This document shows, piece after piece, positions 25,783 through 35,909 of a DNA stretch of 64,000 bases. The notes under the pieces were generated by a model that had not been told where the DNA came from, searched no databases, and saw only the letters and a list, made by a program, of their open reading frames with translations. The position numbers were made by a program, and so were the translations under genes. The stretch's first letter is position 1. Each line of letters starts with the position of its first letter. The stretch is from Pseudomonas sp. 10-1B (lineage in GTDB: Bacteria > Pseudomonadota > Gammaproteobacteria > Pseudomonadales > Pseudomonadaceae): the NCBI RefSeq assembly GCF_000935045.1, contig NZ_JYKS01000004.1, forward strand, positions 186,001 through 250,000. Direction: 5' to 3'.

Positions 25783-26670
25783 TCAGTCAAGCAAGCCGCG
25801 CACCAACTCGAGCAGATGCCGAGCCGCAGGTGTGATAGCGCTGACTTCGCTAACGCTCACCACCAGTAGCTCGCTTTCAGGTGCGTCATCAGGAAGGCGT
25901 CGAGCAATGACATTCTTGGGCATGAAGTTTTCCGCATAGGCTGGCAACAAGGTATAGCCCAAGCCAGCTGCCACCAGGTTGATGCTCATCAGCGGATTGG
26001 ACGACGGATAGACATGCCCGACCGTCACCCCGTGACGCACCAGGTAGTGCGCCAGCGCATCGTGAATCGCGCGCCCATAACCTGGGTCGATGTTGATGGC
26101 AGGCAAGTTATCCAGGTGCATGGGCAAGACGCAATCGACTGCGGCCAGGCTGTGCCCTTGTGGCAGGAACACCCGAAACGGCTCAACCAACACCACTTCA
26201 CTGCGCAGGTTGGCTGCGCGCACGGGGCCGCGCATGAAGCCCAGATCGATCTCGCCACGCGACAAGGCCACCTCTTGCTCTTCGGAGGTCAGGCTGCGCA
26301 GGACGATATCCACTTCGGGAAACGACACGCGAAATACCGGCAGCACGCTGGGGAAAATACGCACTTCGGCGGCGGGCACGAAGCCGATGGTGATGCACTC
26401 GCGCGCCTGAGAGGCCGCCTTGGCGGCACGCGCCACGGCCGCTTCCACATGGGTGAGGATCTGTCGAGCTTCGTCAAGGAACACCACACCGGCGGCCGTC
26501 AACTCGACCTTGCGCCGCGTGCGGGTAAGCAGCGAAAAGCCGATTTCCAGCTCCAGGTTGCGTATCTGCTCGCTCAACGAGGGCTGCGAGGTATACAACC
26601 GGCCTGCTGCGCGGGTGAAGTTCAGCTCTTCCGCCACGGCGACGAAATAGCGCAGATGCCGCAGTTCCAC
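25783..26670 (-). CDS. hcaR: LysR-family regulator of phenylpropionate catabolism, HcaR-like
   Basis: LysR regulator, 295 aa. The N-terminus MELRHLRYFVAVAEELNFTR is nearly that of Escherichia coli HcaR, as are TSQPSLSEQIRNLE and TIGFVPAAEVRIFPSVLPVFR at the start of the inducer domain. It is divergent from hcaE, the arrangement expected for the activator of the 3-phenylpropionate/cinnamate dioxygenase operon. A dyad that may be its operator lies at 26728-26742. Confidence 0.88.
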   Translation of the reverse strand: MELRHLRYFVAVAEELNFTRAAGRLYTSQPSLSEQIRNLELEIGFSLLTRTRRKVELTAAGVVFLDEARQILTHVEAAVARAAKAASQARECITIGFVPAAEVRIFPSVLPVFRVSFPEVDIVLRSLTSEEQEVALSRGEIDLGFMRGPVRAANLRSEVVLVEPFRVFLPQGHSLAAVDCVLPMHLDNLPAINIDPGYGRAIHDALAHYLVRHGVTVGHVYPSSNPLMSINLVAAGLGYTLLPAYAENFMPKNVIARRLPDDAPESELLVVSVSEVSAITPAARHLLELVRGLLD

Positions 26671-26727
26671 TTTAGCCTCCCAAGGTCGAGCGCAAAGCCA
26701 AGGTTCGCCTGCACGGCGATACCATTG

Positions 26728-26742
26728 ATAGGTTTAACCGAT
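26728..26742. promoter_or_regulatory. Candidate HcaR operator
   Basis: Near-palindrome ATAGGTT-T-AACCGAT (AT-N11-AT, one arm mismatch) in the hcaR-hcaE gap, 58 bp before the hcaR start codon. It has the size and T-N11-A form of LysR sites. Confidence 0.4.
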
Positions 26743-26866
26743 CGATAGATCCAAAGAAAGTATTTTTTGATTCGGGCCAGCTCCCCTAGATTTAGCGCAT
26801 CTGTTGGCGCCAACAGCACATTCGACAAAAAACGAACCCTCCTAGTGAGCGGTGAGGAGAATAAGA

Positions 26867-28222
26867 GTGGCTATCACCCCAGAACAGATCGCGACGCTGG
26901 TTGACGCCCGCAACGGTCGTATCCGCCCTGCCATATACACCGACCCGGCGCTCTACGAGCTGGAGCTCGAACGCATCTTCGGCCGTACCTGGCTGTTCCT
27001 TTGCCATGTCAGCCAAATCCCCAAGCCTGGTGACTTCTTCAATACCTACATGGGCGAAGACCCCATCGTGGTCGTGCGCCAGAAAGACCGCTCGATCAAT
27101 GCCTTCCTCAACCAATGCCGCCATCGCTCGATGCGCGTTTCCTATGCCGACTCGGGCAACACCAAGGCGTTCACCTGCCCCTACCACGGCTGGAGCTACG
27201 GCACTGACGGCGAGTTGATCGATGTGCCGCAGGAGCCGCGTGCCTATCCACAGGGCCTATGCAAGAAAAAATGGGGCCTGCAACCGGTGACCCGCGTACG
27301 CGAGTACAAGGGCCTGGTGTTCGGCAATTGGGACGCCGATGCGCCGGAGCTCGAAGACTACATGGGCGATATTGCCTGGTACCTGGATGGCGTGCTCGAC
27401 CGCCGCGAAGGCGGCACCGAGATCATCGGCGGCGTGCAGAAGTGGACCATCGACTGCAACTGGAAACTCCCTGCCGAGCAGTTCGCCTCCGACCAATACC
27501 ACGCGCTCTATTCACATGCCTCTGCCGTACAGGTGCTGGGGCAGGCGCCTGGCGACAGCGAAAAGGCCCTCGGCTCCGGCCAAACCGCCCGCCCGGTATG
27601 GGAAACCGCCAAGGATGCGGTCCAGTATGGTCAGCGCGGCCATGGCAGCGGTTTCTTCTTCACCGAAAAGCCTGACGCCAACGTCTGGGTCGACGGCGAA
27701 GTCTCACGTTACTTCCGCGACACCTTCGAAGAGGCCAAGGCACGCCTGGGCGAGATCCGTGCGCTGCGCCTGGCGGGCCACAACAACATGTTCCCGACGC
27801 TGAGTTGGCTCAATGGCACCGCAACCATCCGCGTGTGGCACCCACGCGGGCCGAACCAGGTCGAGGTCTGGAACTTCTGTATCGCCGATGCTGCCGCCCC
27901 GGATGAGGTCAAGGCCGCCTTCGAGCGCAGTGAAACCCGGGCGTTCGGCCCGGCCGGCTTCCTCGAACAAGACGACTCGGAAAACTGGACCGAAATCCAG
28001 AAGGTCCTGCGCGGCAAACGTGCGCGCAACACGACCCTATGCATGGAAATGGGCCTGGGCAATGAAAAGCTGCGTGAGGACATGCCTGGCATCACCAACT
28101 ACATCTTCAGCGAAACCGCCGCGCGCGGCTTGTACCAGTACTGGGCCGACCAGCTGTTGTCCGCGTCCTGGGACGAAGTGACCTGCCGCAGCGAAGCCTA
28201 TGAGCAGGAGTTGCTGAAATGA
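26867..28222 (+). CDS. hcaE: 3-phenylpropionate/cinnamate dioxygenase, large subunit
   Basis: Alpha subunit of a Rieske ring-hydroxylating dioxygenase, 451 aa. It adds O2 to the ring of 3-phenylpropionate or cinnamate, giving the 2,3-cis-dihydrodiol. The Rieske ligands are C84-x-H86 and C104-x2-H107. The mononuclear iron region is [10 protein letters not shown] (D209, H212, H217) with the third ligand expected in LEQDDSENW. The start is GTG at 26867 with GAGGAG upstream. The ATGA overlap with the next gene and the order E-F-C-B-D match the E. coli hca operon. It could accept related biphenyl-like acids. Confidence 0.92.
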   Translation: MAITPEQIATLVDARNGRIRPAIYTDPALYELELERIFGRTWLFLCHVSQIPKPGDFFNTYMGEDPIVVVRQKDRSINAFLNQCRHRSMRVSYADSGNTKAFTCPYHGWSYGTDGELIDVPQEPRAYPQGLCKKKWGLQPVTRVREYKGLVFGNWDADAPELEDYMGDIAWYLDGVLDRREGGTEIIGGVQKWTIDCNWKLPAEQFASDQYHALYSHASAVQVLGQAPGDSEKALGSGQTARPVWETAKDAVQYGQRGHGSGFFFTEKPDANVWVDGEVSRYFRDTFEEAKARLGEIRALRLAGHNNMFPTLSWLNGTATIRVWHPRGPNQVEVWNFCIADAAAPDEVKAAFERSETRAFGPAGFLEQDDSENWTEIQKVLRGKRARNTTLCMEMGLGNEKLREDMPGITNYIFSETAARGLYQYWADQLLSASWDEVTCRSEAYEQELLK

Positions 28223-28779
28223 ACAGTGCCGTTATCCACGACCCGCTCGCGCCCAGCACGCAACCGATCGTCGATGCCCAGACGCACCACGAGATTGCCG
28301 ACTTCATTTTCCAGGAAGCCGAGCTGCTGGATGACTGGCGTTTTCGCGACTGGCTGATCGTCATTGCCCAGGACATCAACTACAGCATGCGCACCGGCGC
28401 CAACGCACAAACCCGTGATCGACGGCGCAAGGTCGGCCCACCCACCACCTGGATCTTCAACGACAACTGGCACCAGCTGGAACGGCGCGTCGCGCGCCTG
28501 GAGACCGGCATGGCCTGGGCCGAAGAGCCACCCAGCCGGACCCGACACTTCGTCAGCAACCTGCGCATCCGCCCGACCGAAGACGGCCAGGGTTTCGAGG
28601 TACGCAGCAACTACCTGCTGCACCGTTCGCAGAAAGAAAAAGACAACGTGAGCTACTACGGCATGCGCATCGACCGCCTGCGCCGGGTAGATAACGGCTT
28701 CGGCTTCGAGATCTATTACCGCGACATCGCCCTCGACCAAGTCGTGATCACCTCGCACAACCTCAGCGTGCTGTTCTGA
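28219..28779 (+). CDS. hcaF: 3-phenylpropionate/cinnamate dioxygenase, small subunit
   Basis: Beta subunit of the ring-hydroxylating dioxygenase, 186 aa, a structural cone-fold partner of HcaE in an alpha3beta3 hexamer. Typical segments are [39 protein letters not shown] and [12 protein letters not shown]. It overlaps the hcaE stop by ATGA. The 214-bp gap that follows, before hcaC, contains a miniature element and a REP pair, so this operon is interrupted there. Confidence 0.93.
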   Translation: MNSAVIHDPLAPSTQPIVDAQTHHEIADFIFQEAELLDDWRFRDWLIVIAQDINYSMRTGANAQTRDRRRKVGPPTTWIFNDNWHQLERRVARLETGMAWAEEPPSRTRHFVSNLRIRPTEDGQGFEVRSNYLLHRSQKEKDNVSYYGMRIDRLRRVDNGFGFEIYYRDIALDQVVITSHNLSVLF

Positions 28780-28804
28780 AACGCAGGGCCTCTACCCGCA
28801 CGCT

Positions 28805-28953
28805 AATGCCAGTCAGTTAAGCGATTTGGGCCGCTGTGCGGCCCATCGCCGGCAAGCCGGCTCCCACAGTTGAGGGCTGCGCTGTACCTGTGGGAGCCGG
28901 CTTGCCGGCGATGGGCTGCACAGCAGCCCCAATAACGCTAACCAGCTGCCATT
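28805..28953. mobile_element. Miniature inverted-repeat element, copy 1, with nested REP pair
   Basis: The left end is AATGCCAGTCAGTTAAGC, as in copies 2 and 3. The right end (GCTAACCAGCTGCCATT) is decayed. Inside, at 28845-28912, is an inverted pair of REP sequences (GCCGGCAAGCCGGCTCCCAC and its reverse). The flanking bases share CCCGC in register. It sits between hcaF and hcaC. Confidence 0.65.
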
Positions 28954-28993
28954 GGCCCGCTTCTCAAACCACCCTGGAAAATCGGTGTCCCTA

Positions 28994-29314
28994 ATGACCA
29001 CTATCAACGTCTGTGAAACCCACGCGCTCGCCGATGGCGAAGCCGTGAAAGTACAAGCCCCCGACCGCCTGATCGCCGTGTTCAACGTCGGCGGCGAGTT
29101 CTATGCCCTGGACGACCGTTGCAGCCACGGCAACGCGTCCATGTCCGAAGGCTACGTCGAGGACGATGCCACCGTCGAATGCCCCCTGCATGCCGCACGC
29201 TTCTGCCTCAAGAGCGGTGCGGCGCTGTGCCAGCCGGCCACCGAACCGCTGCGCACCTACCCGGTTAGCGTCATCGACGACATGATCCATGTGCTGTTGG
29301 AGGACGCGGCATGA
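28994..29314 (+). CDS. hcaC: Dioxygenase Rieske ferredoxin
   Basis: Rieske-type [2Fe-2S] ferredoxin of 106 aa that passes electrons from HcaD to the HcaEF oxygenase. Cluster ligands are C43-x-H45 and C63-x2-H66 in [14 protein letters not shown] and [10 protein letters not shown], nearly identical to E. coli HcaC. The start MTTINVCE at 28994 was chosen on family length; an upstream in-frame start would run into the miniature element. The stop overlaps the hcaB start by ATGA. Confidence 0.94.
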   Translation: MTTINVCETHALADGEAVKVQAPDRLIAVFNVGGEFYALDDRCSHGNASMSEGYVEDDATVECPLHAARFCLKSGAALCQPATEPLRTYPVSVIDDMIHVLLEDAA

Positions 29315-30126
29315 GCGGTTGGCTGCAAGATGAAGTGGTACTGATCACCGGCGCCGGCTCAGGCCTGGGCCTGGCGTTGGTCGAGCGCTTCCTGGCCGAA
29401 GGGGCGAAGCTCGCCGTGCTGGAACGCTCCGCGGAAAAATGCGCGATGTTGCGGGAGAGCTTCCCTAATGAGGTCGTGGTGACCGAGGGCGATGTGTGCA
29501 GCAGCGCGGACAACCAACGTGCGGTGGACGCCGCCGTGACACGTTTTGGCAAGCTCGATTGCTTCGTCGGCAACGCAGGCGTGTGGGACCACGGCGTGCG
29601 CCTGCTCGACACCGACGCAGACAAACTAGCGCAGGGCTTCGACGAGCTGTTCGCGATCAACGTCAAGGGCTACCTGCTGGGTGCCAAGGCAGCCGCCAGC
29701 GAGCTGGTCAAGTCATGCGGCAGCATGATCTTCACCTTGAGCAATTCAGCGTTCTACCCCGAGGGTGGCGGCCCGCTGTACACCGCCAGCAAGCATGCGG
29801 CGGTCGGGCTGATCCGTGAGCTGGCCTTCGAGCTGGCGCCAAAGGTGCGAGTCAACGGCGTCGGCCCCTGTGGCATGAACACCGATCTGCGCGGCCCAAC
29901 CGCACTGGGCCAGCAGGACACCCGCATCATGGATTCACGCTCGCCGGACGCGATCAAGGCGATCTTGCCGCTGCAATTTTTCCCGGATGCCAGCGAGTTC
30001 ACCGGGCCATTCGTCCTGCTGGCCTCGCGCCAGAACAACCAGACCTTGAGCGGGGTAATGATCAACGCTGACGCCGGGCTGGGCATCCGCGGCATCCGCA
30101 ATGTCGCCGGAGGGCTCGCGCTATGA
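29311..30126 (+). CDS. hcaB: 3-phenylpropionate-dihydrodiol/cinnamate-dihydrodiol dehydrogenase
   Basis: Short-chain dehydrogenase, 271 aa, that oxidises the cis-dihydrodiol to 2,3-dihydroxyphenylpropionate (or the cinnamate analogue) with NAD+. The cofactor motif [15 protein letters not shown] is near residue 12, the NAG motif in FVGNAGVWD, and the catalytic Ser and Y-x3-K in [20 protein letters not shown]. It sits between ferredoxin and ferredoxin reductase with ATGA overlaps on both sides. Confidence 0.94.
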   Translation: MSGWLQDEVVLITGAGSGLGLALVERFLAEGAKLAVLERSAEKCAMLRESFPNEVVVTEGDVCSSADNQRAVDAAVTRFGKLDCFVGNAGVWDHGVRLLDTDADKLAQGFDELFAINVKGYLLGAKAAASELVKSCGSMIFTLSNSAFYPEGGGPLYTASKHAAVGLIRELAFELAPKVRVNGVGPCGMNTDLRGPTALGQQDTRIMDSRSPDAIKAILPLQFFPDASEFTGPFVLLASRQNNQTLSGVMINADAGLGIRGIRNVAGGLAL

Positions 30127-31340
30127 CCGTCCGCGTCGTGATCATCGGCGCCGGCCAGGCTGGCGCCAACGCAGCGATGGCGTTGCGCCGCCAGGGCCAT
30201 ACCGGGCCTCTCGTGCTGGTTGGCGATGAAGTGCATGCGCCTTATGAGCGCCCGCCGCTGTCCAAGGAAGCGTTGCTGCAACCAGACCAGGCCAGGCTTG
30301 CCCTGTATACCCCGGAGCAGTTCGCCGAACAGGGCATTGCACTGAAGCTCGGCATCCGCGCCATTGCCATCGACAGCCAGGCCAGCACCGTCACGCTGGC
30401 CAATGGCGAGACCCTGGCCTACGACAAGCTGCTGCTGACCATCGGCGCGCAACCCCGGCACCTGCCCATGCTGGACGCCCTGGGCGACCGGGCGCATGTG
30501 CTGCGCACCGTCGAGGATGCCCAGCGCATCAAAGCCCAGGCTCAAGCTGGCAAGCGGGCCATCCTGGTCGGTGCCGGGGTGATCGGGCTGGAGCTTGCCT
30601 CAAGCTTGACCGAATTGGGGGTGCAGGTGGACGTCGTCGACCCGGCAAGGCGCGCCATGCTGCGCAACTCGCCAGAGCTGATCGGCCGCTTTTTGCAGGA
30701 CACCCATGAGGCCCGTGGTGTCACCTTCCACTTCAATACCGGCGTCAGCGCTGCCGAGCGTAGCGGCGACCGCGTACTGCTTACCCTGGAAAACGGCACG
30801 CAACTGCTGGGCGACCTGCTGGTCTATGGTATCGGCGTATGCGTGGACGATACGCTGGCCAAGGCCGCCGGCCTACGCATGGAGCAGGGGGCGATCGTGG
30901 TCGACGAGCACTGCCGTACCTCGCAGCCGAACATCTATGCGGCTGGCGACGCGGTGCTGCAGATTGCCGCCAACGGCCAACACCGGCGCATCGAAAGCTG
31001 GGAAAACGCCAACCTGCAAGCCTCGGCGGCGGTGGGCGATATCCTCCAACAAAGTGTTGCACCGTACCCGGTGCCGTGGTTCTGGACCGACCAATGTGGC
31101 TATAACGTGCAGTTCGCCGGCGACATGACCGCACCGCAGTGGTTGCTGCGCGGCGAGCCCGGCAAGGCGCCGTTCATGTTGTTCGGCCTGGAGGAAGGTG
31201 CTGTCGTCGGCGCGGTCACGGTCAACGCCGGCAAGGATATGCGCCCAGCCAAGGAACTGATCGCCAGGCGCGCGCAGGTGGATGAAGCAACGCTATGCGA
31301 CCCGGGCGTCGCCCTGCGCCAGTTGGCAAAGGCGTCCTGA
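30123..31340 (+). CDS. hcaD: Dioxygenase ferredoxin--NAD(+) reductase
   Basis: FAD-dependent ferredoxin reductase, 405 aa, last gene of the dioxygenase operon. It has the FAD motif [20 protein letters not shown] at the N-terminus, the NAD-binding [17 protein letters not shown] near residue 145 and the second FAD motif IYAAGDAV near 275. The C-terminal domain contains the [12 protein letters not shown] segment typical of BphA4/HcaD reductases. The stop codon lies within a 9-bp hairpin. Confidence 0.94.
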   Translation: MTVRVVIIGAGQAGANAAMALRRQGHTGPLVLVGDEVHAPYERPPLSKEALLQPDQARLALYTPEQFAEQGIALKLGIRAIAIDSQASTVTLANGETLAYDKLLLTIGAQPRHLPMLDALGDRAHVLRTVEDAQRIKAQAQAGKRAILVGAGVIGLELASSLTELGVQVDVVDPARRAMLRNSPELIGRFLQDTHEARGVTFHFNTGVSAAERSGDRVLLTLENGTQLLGDLLVYGIGVCVDDTLAKAAGLRMEQGAIVVDEHCRTSQPNIYAAGDAVLQIAANGQHRRIESWENANLQASAAVGDILQQSVAPYPVPWFWTDQCGYNVQFAGDMTAPQWLLRGEPGKAPFMLFGLEEGAVVGAVTVNAGKDMRPAKELIARRAQVDEATLCDPGVALRQLAKAS

Positions 31341-31351
31341 ATCAGGACGCC
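31331..31351. terminator. Hairpin at the end of the hca operon
   Basis: Perfect 9-bp stem GGCGTCCTG / CAGGACGCC with a 3-base loop, overlapping the hcaD stop codon. It lies between convergent hcaD and the porin gene. There is no T-run, so the termination strength is unknown. Confidence 0.5.
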
Positions 31352-31365
31352 CTGCCACGCAAAGC

Positions 31366-32637
31366 TCACCAGAGCCGAATGGTGTAGTCCACGTTGACCC
31401 TCAGCTCGTTATCATCCCGGTGCGTCGCGCCGGGCAGGAAATCGTTCCGATACCAGGCGTGGCGCAGGCGCAGCGCCACGCCTTTGAAGGTGCCCTGCTG
31501 CACGGTGTACGACAGCTCGACATCCTTCTCGCTCTCGCTCAGCCCCCCGCCCCCGAAGCGCGCCAGCTCGATATTGTCACCGCGCACATAGCGCAGCATG
31601 CCCTTGAGCCCCGGCACGCCGAACGGGGCGAAGTCCTGGTCGAACTTGACCTGCCAGCTGCGCTCCTTGGGGTTGATGAATTCGGAGCTGAGCGTGCCTT
31701 CGGTGATCACCAGCGGCTCGGTGCCGTACAGGTACGGCATCGCGGTGTCGCCATCCAGCCGCATGTAGCCGACCCCCAAGCTGTGGCTGGCCCAGGCATA
31801 GGTGAGCATCAACGCGGTGTTGCGGTTGTCGACCGGGCCGGCCTTGGCAGCGCCGTCCTCACCGGTGACGAACAGGCGGAAATCGCTCTTCAGGCGGCCC
31901 GTCCCCAGCTTGCGCTCATCGACGAAACCGAAGTAGTCCTTGCGGTACAGCTGGTCCAGCTCGGCGTGGTAGTAGCGCAGGGTCAAGGCATCGGACCAGG
32001 CGTAGTCGCCACCGAGAAAGGTGAAACGATCGGAAGTAGCGGCGCCGTTGAAACGGCCGTTGGGCGCGGCGACGCTCATTTTCTGGTAGTCGGTGGAGTC
32101 GCGCAGGTTGATGCGGTCGAGCCAACCGGCGTGCAAGCTCAGGCGCTCGATATCGCTGGAACGCAGATAAGCGCCGCGGAACGTCTGCGGCAGCAGCCGG
32201 GTCGGGCTGGCGAAGGCGATCGGCAGGAAGGTGCTGATGGTGCCGCCTTGCAGCTCGCTGCGTGAAATGCGCATCTTGCCGGTCAGGCCCAGCTCGGAAT
32301 AGTTGTCGGCGGGTTCGCGGGTGGCCGGGTCGAAGGGCAGCAGCCCGGTGCCGACCCGGTCAGGCGAGGAATCGAGCTTGACGCCGAGCATGCCCTTGGC
32401 ATCCAGGCCGAAGCCGATCGGCCCTTCGGTGAAGCCGGAGGTGACATTGAGGATGAAACCCTGGGCCCATTCGCGGGCGGCCGCCTGCGGTGTCTGGCCC
32501 ACGTAGTTACGGTCGAAGTAGTAGTTGCGCAGCACCAGCTCGGCATGGCTGTCGTCGACGAAGCCAGCGGCGTGGGACAGGTTGGCGCAGAGCAGGCCGA
32601 TGGCCAGGGCCAGGCAGGTTTTTGGGGCCTTGTGCAT
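31366..32637 (-). CDS. OprD-family outer-membrane porin for aromatic acids
   Basis: OprD-type porin of 423 aa. The signal peptide MHKAPKTCLALAIGLLCANL ends near SHA|AGFVDD. The mature start ELVLRNYYFDRNYVG and GFTEGPIGFGLDAKGMLGVK are OprD hallmarks, and the last residues (DYTIRLW) end on an aromatic. It lies last in the mhp direction, 82 bp after mhpT, between the hca and mhp operons. Uptake of phenylpropionate-type acids is a context-based inference. Confidence 0.9.
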   Translation of the reverse strand: MHKAPKTCLALAIGLLCANLSHAAGFVDDSHAELVLRNYYFDRNYVGQTPQAAAREWAQGFILNVTSGFTEGPIGFGLDAKGMLGVKLDSSPDRVGTGLLPFDPATREPADNYSELGLTGKMRISRSELQGGTISTFLPIAFASPTRLLPQTFRGAYLRSSDIERLSLHAGWLDRINLRDSTDYQKMSVAAPNGRFNGAATSDRFTFLGGDYAWSDALTLRYYHAELDQLYRKDYFGFVDERKLGTGRLKSDFRLFVTGEDGAAKAGPVDNRNTALMLTYAWASHSLGVGYMRLDGDTAMPYLYGTEPLVITEGTLSSEFINPKERSWQVKFDQDFAPFGVPGLKGMLRYVRGDNIELARFGGGGLSESEKDVELSYTVQQGTFKGVALRLRHAWYRNDFLPGATHRDDNELRVNVDYTIRLW

Positions 32638-32719
32638 GGTCACTTCACTTTCTTGTAGTTGTAGGGTGCCCTGCCGCGTGAGCAGCAGGGGAGCAAGCAA
32701 GGTTTGACGGCGGGCGGGA

Positions 32720-33901
32720 TCAGGCCGGGCGACGGCCGATCAGGCGGAACAGCGCCAGGGCGGCGATCACCACCCCCGGAGCCGAAGCCATCAGCACCCC
32801 GGCAGAACCGGCACCGAGGGCAAGCATCTGCCCGGCCACCAGCGGGCCGCTCATGGCCCCCAGGCGCCCGATCGCCACCGCTGCGCCAACGCCGGTGGCA
32901 CGCACGCGGGCCGGGTAGAAGTGCGGCGCCAGGGCATACAGCACGCCCTGCCCGCCAGTGGCGAAGAAGCCGGCGAAGAAACCGGCGACGAGCATCGTCG
33001 CCAGCGAGTTGGCCAGCCCCAGGCCCGCCAAGGCGGCGAGCAGGCCGACGTACACCAAGGCGGCGGTTACCCCGGCTGGCAGACGCTCGAGCATCTGGCC
33101 GAGGATCAACGTGCCGATGGCCGCGCCGATCTGCAGGGCGAACATCACCCAGCTGGCGTCATGGCTGCTGAAGCCCTGCCCTACCAGCAGGCTCGGCAGC
33201 CAGTTGATCAGTATGTACACCACCATCAGGGTGAAGAAGTAGCTCAGCCACAGCAGCCAGGTGGCGCGTTGGCCGAACAGCTCGCGACGCAGGCTCGGCG
33301 CATCCTCGGCCTGGCCAGTGGCGCGGAACTGGCCCGATTCGGGCAGGTAGGCCACCAGCAGCGGCAGGATCAGCAGCGGCCCGGCGCCACCGACATGGAA
33401 CACCGTTTGCCACTCGCCGCTGTAGCCGGCGATGCCGATACCGGCGGCGATCGCCGCGCCCAACGGCACGCCGCAGTACATCAAGCTGACCGCGCTACCA
33501 CGCAGGCGCTGGCCGGCGGCTTCGCTGCACAGGGCGATCAGGTTGGGCAGTGCGGCACCCAGCCCCACGCCGGTGAACAGGCGCGCCAGCAGCAGGCTGG
33601 GCAGGCTCCAGGCATGGGCCGTGGCCAGGGAGAACAGGCCGAACAGCGCCACCGAGCCGATCAGGATGCGCTTGCGACCGAAGCGGTCGGCCAGCCAGCC
33701 GCCGACCAAGGCACCGGGCAGCAGGCCGAGAATGCCGGCGCTGAAGACCCAGCCCATTTGCAGCTTGCCCAGGCCAAAGGCACTGGCCATGCCCGGGGCG
33801 GCGATGCCGGCAGCTTGCAGGTCAAGGCCTTCGAGCAGGGCGACGAGGAAACATAGGCCGATGGTGACGGCCACGCGAGGCGGGTTGTTGGCGGAAGTCA
33901 T
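32720..33901 (-). CDS. mhpT: 3-(3-hydroxyphenyl)propionate transporter, MFS
   Basis: Aromatic acid:H+ symporter of the major facilitator superfamily, 393 aa with 12 predicted helices. Helix 1 carries the LEGLDLQAAGIAAPG motif of the aromatic-acid branch (a conserved Asp in helix 1), and loop 2-3 is GGWLADRFGRKRIL. It ends the mhp operon as in E. coli (A-B-C-D-F-E-T). A GC-rich hairpin at 33933-33949 lies between mhpE and this gene and could reduce its expression. Confidence 0.9.
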   Translation of the reverse strand: MTSANNPPRVAVTIGLCFLVALLEGLDLQAAGIAAPGMASAFGLGKLQMGWVFSAGILGLLPGALVGGWLADRFGRKRILIGSVALFGLFSLATAHAWSLPSLLLARLFTGVGLGAALPNLIALCSEAAGQRLRGSAVSLMYCGVPLGAAIAAGIGIAGYSGEWQTVFHVGGAGPLLILPLLVAYLPESGQFRATGQAEDAPSLRRELFGQRATWLLWLSYFFTLMVVYILINWLPSLLVGQGFSSHDASWVMFALQIGAAIGTLILGQMLERLPAGVTAALVYVGLLAALAGLGLANSLATMLVAGFFAGFFATGGQGVLYALAPHFYPARVRATGVGAAVAIGRLGAMSGPLVAGQMLALGAGSAGVLMASAPGVVIAALALFRLIGRRPA

Positions 33902-33932
33902 GAATCACCCATTTTGTTTTTGTGTTGGGTTG

Positions 33933-33949
33933 GGGGCGCTGTGCGCCCC
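33933..33949 (-). terminator. Hairpin between mhpE and mhpT
   Basis: Perfect 7-bp stem GGGGCGC / GCGCCCC with a 3-base loop, in the 57-bp gap. It is followed on the minus strand by an A-rich leader (ACACAAAAACAAAATGG) and the mhpT ribosome site. It may attenuate read-through or protect the upstream mRNA. Confidence 0.4.
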
Positions 33950-33958
33950 ATTCGCGGG

Positions 33959-34969
33959 TCAGCGCTTGAGCAGGTCCAGTGCCACGTCCACGATCATGTC
34001 TTCCTGACCACCGACCATGCGTCGCTTGCCCAGCTCGACGAGGATGTCCACCGCCTTGATGCCGTAGCGCGCAGCAGCCACCTCGGCATGGCGCAGGAAG
34101 CTCGAGTAGACCCCGGCATAGCCCAACGCCAGGGTTTCCCGGTCTACCCGCACCGGCCGGTCCTGCAGCGGCCGCACCAGGTCGTCGGCGGCATCCATCA
34201 GCGCATACAGGTCGGTGCCGTGGTTCCAGCCCAGCTTGTCGGCGGCTGCGATGAACACTTCCAGCGGCGCGTTGCCGGCACCGGCACCCATGCCGGCAAG
34301 GCTGGCGTCGATGCGGTCGCAGCCCTCCTCCACCGCGGCGATGGAGTTGGCCACGCCCAGGCTGAGATTGTGGTGGGCATGAATGCCGGTGTGGGTGGCC
34401 GGGTCGAGCACGGCCTTCACCGCCCGGAAACGCGCACGGATATCGTCCATGTTCATCGCTCCGCCAGAGTCCACCACGTAGATGCAGGTGGCGCCGTAGC
34501 CCTCCATCAGCTTGGCCTGTTGCGCCAGCCCTTCAGGCGATTGCATGTGGCTCATCATCAGGAAGCCGACCGTGTCCATGCCCAGCTCACGGGCATACTC
34601 GATGTGCTGGCGCGAGACGTCCGCCTCGGTGCAATGGGTGGCCACGCGGACGATGCGGGCACCGGCGTCGTAGGCGTTCTTCAGGTCGTGGATAGTGCCG
34701 ATCCCTGGCAGCAGCAGCGTGGCGATCTTGGCGTGGCTGACCGCGTCGGCGGCTGCTTCGATCCATTCGAGGTCGGTGTGGGCACCGAAGCCGTAGTTGA
34801 AACTGGAGCCCTGCAAACCATCGCCATGGGCGATCTCGATGGAGTCCACCTTGGCCCGGTCCAGTGCCGTGGCGATGGCGTGCACGTCATCCAGCGAATA
34901 CTGGTGGCGGATGGCGTGCATGCCATCGCGCAGGGTCACATCGGATATGTAGAGTTTCTTGCCGTTCAT
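33959..34969 (-). CDS. mhpE: 4-hydroxy-2-oxovalerate aldolase
   Basis: Metal-dependent aldolase of the HMG-CoA lyase-like group, 336 aa. It splits 4-hydroxy-2-oxopentanoate to pyruvate and acetaldehyde and hands the aldehyde to MhpF through a channel. It has the active-site opening [31 protein letters not shown] and the metal ligands in [15 protein letters not shown]. The ATGA overlap with mhpF fits the paired complex. Confidence 0.95.
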   Translation of the reverse strand: MNGKKLYISDVTLRDGMHAIRHQYSLDDVHAIATALDRAKVDSIEIAHGDGLQGSSFNYGFGAHTDLEWIEAAADAVSHAKIATLLLPGIGTIHDLKNAYDAGARIVRVATHCTEADVSRQHIEYARELGMDTVGFLMMSHMQSPEGLAQQAKLMEGYGATCIYVVDSGGAMNMDDIRARFRAVKAVLDPATHTGIHAHHNLSLGVANSIAAVEEGCDRIDASLAGMGAGAGNAPLEVFIAAADKLGWNHGTDLYALMDAADDLVRPLQDRPVRVDRETLALGYAGVYSSFLRHAEVAAARYGIKAVDILVELGKRRMVGGQEDMIVDVALDLLKR

Positions 34970-35898
34970 GCCGAGGCCTCCATTGCTTGCGCCATACGCT
35001 CGGCGGTAGCCAGCGCGGCAGAGGTCATGATGTCGAGATTGCCGGCGTAGGCCGGCAGGTAATGGGCGGCGCCTTCGACTTCCAGGAACACCGAGGTCTT
35101 CAGCCCGGTGAAGGTCCCCTGCCCCGGCAGCTTGAGGTCGCGCACTTCTTCGAACTGCACCTGCTGCTTGAGGCGGTAGCCCGGCACGTAGGCCTGCACC
35201 GCAGCGGCCATTTCCTCGATGCTCGCCGCCACCTGCCGCTGGTCGGCGGCCTCGCTCAGCACGTACACCGTGTCGCGCATCATAAGCGGCGGCTCGGCTG
35301 GGTTCATGATGATGATCGCCTTGCCCTTGGTCGCGCCGCCGATCACTTCGATGGCCTTGCTGGTGGTCTCGGTGAATTCGTCGATGTTGGCGCGGGTGCC
35401 GGGGCCGGCGGACTTCGAAGCGATCGAAGCAACGATCTCGGCATAGTGCACCTTGGCCACACGCGATACCGCCGCGACCATCGGGATGGTGGCCTGGCCG
35501 CCGCAGGTGACCATGTTGACGTTGGTCGCCTGCAGGTGCTGCTCCAGATTGACCACGGGCACGCAGTACGGGCCGATGGCTGCCGGGGTCAGGTCAATGA
35601 TGCGCAGGTCGGCCTTGTGCTGGCGCAGGAAGGCGTCGTTCTTCACGTGGGCACCGGCGCTGGTGGCATCGAAGACGAAATCGATGTCCTTGAACACCGG
35701 CAGGCGGGTCAGGCCCTCCACCCCTTCGTGGGTGGTGGCCACGCCCAGGCGGGCCGCCCGGGCCAGGCCGTCAGAGGCCGGGTCGATGCCGACCATCGCC
35801 GCCATTTCCAGGTGTTTGGCATTGCGCAGGATCTTGATCATCAAGTCGGTGCCGATGTTGCCGGAACCGATGATGGCGACTTTGCGTTTCTGGCTCAT
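34966..35898 (-). CDS. mhpF: Acetaldehyde dehydrogenase (acylating)
   Basis: CoA-acylating acetaldehyde dehydrogenase, 310 aa, converting acetaldehyde to acetyl-CoA with NAD+. The Rossmann motif is GSGNIG at residues 11-16, and the catalytic cysteine is C132 in [10 protein letters not shown]. The start [11 protein letters not shown] at 35898 is 12 bp from mhpD; longer in-frame starts would only add mhpD-shadow sequence. It works with MhpE. Confidence 0.95.
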   Translation of the reverse strand: MSQKRKVAIIGSGNIGTDLMIKILRNAKHLEMAAMVGIDPASDGLARAARLGVATTHEGVEGLTRLPVFKDIDFVFDATSAGAHVKNDAFLRQHKADLRIIDLTPAAIGPYCVPVVNLEQHLQATNVNMVTCGGQATIPMVAAVSRVAKVHYAEIVASIASKSAGPGTRANIDEFTETTSKAIEVIGGATKGKAIIIMNPAEPPLMMRDTVYVLSEAADQRQVAASIEEMAAAVQAYVPGYRLKQQVQFEEVRDLKLPGQGTFTGLKTSVFLEVEGAAHYLPAYAGNLDIMTSAALATAERMAQAMEASA

Positions 35899-35909
35899 GT
35901 TGTTCTCCG

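Noticed and set aside
28845..28912. Inverted repeats considered as a CRISPR-like array
   Set aside because: Only two units, inverted rather than direct, with the REP core of P. putida; there are no regular spacers and no cas genes.
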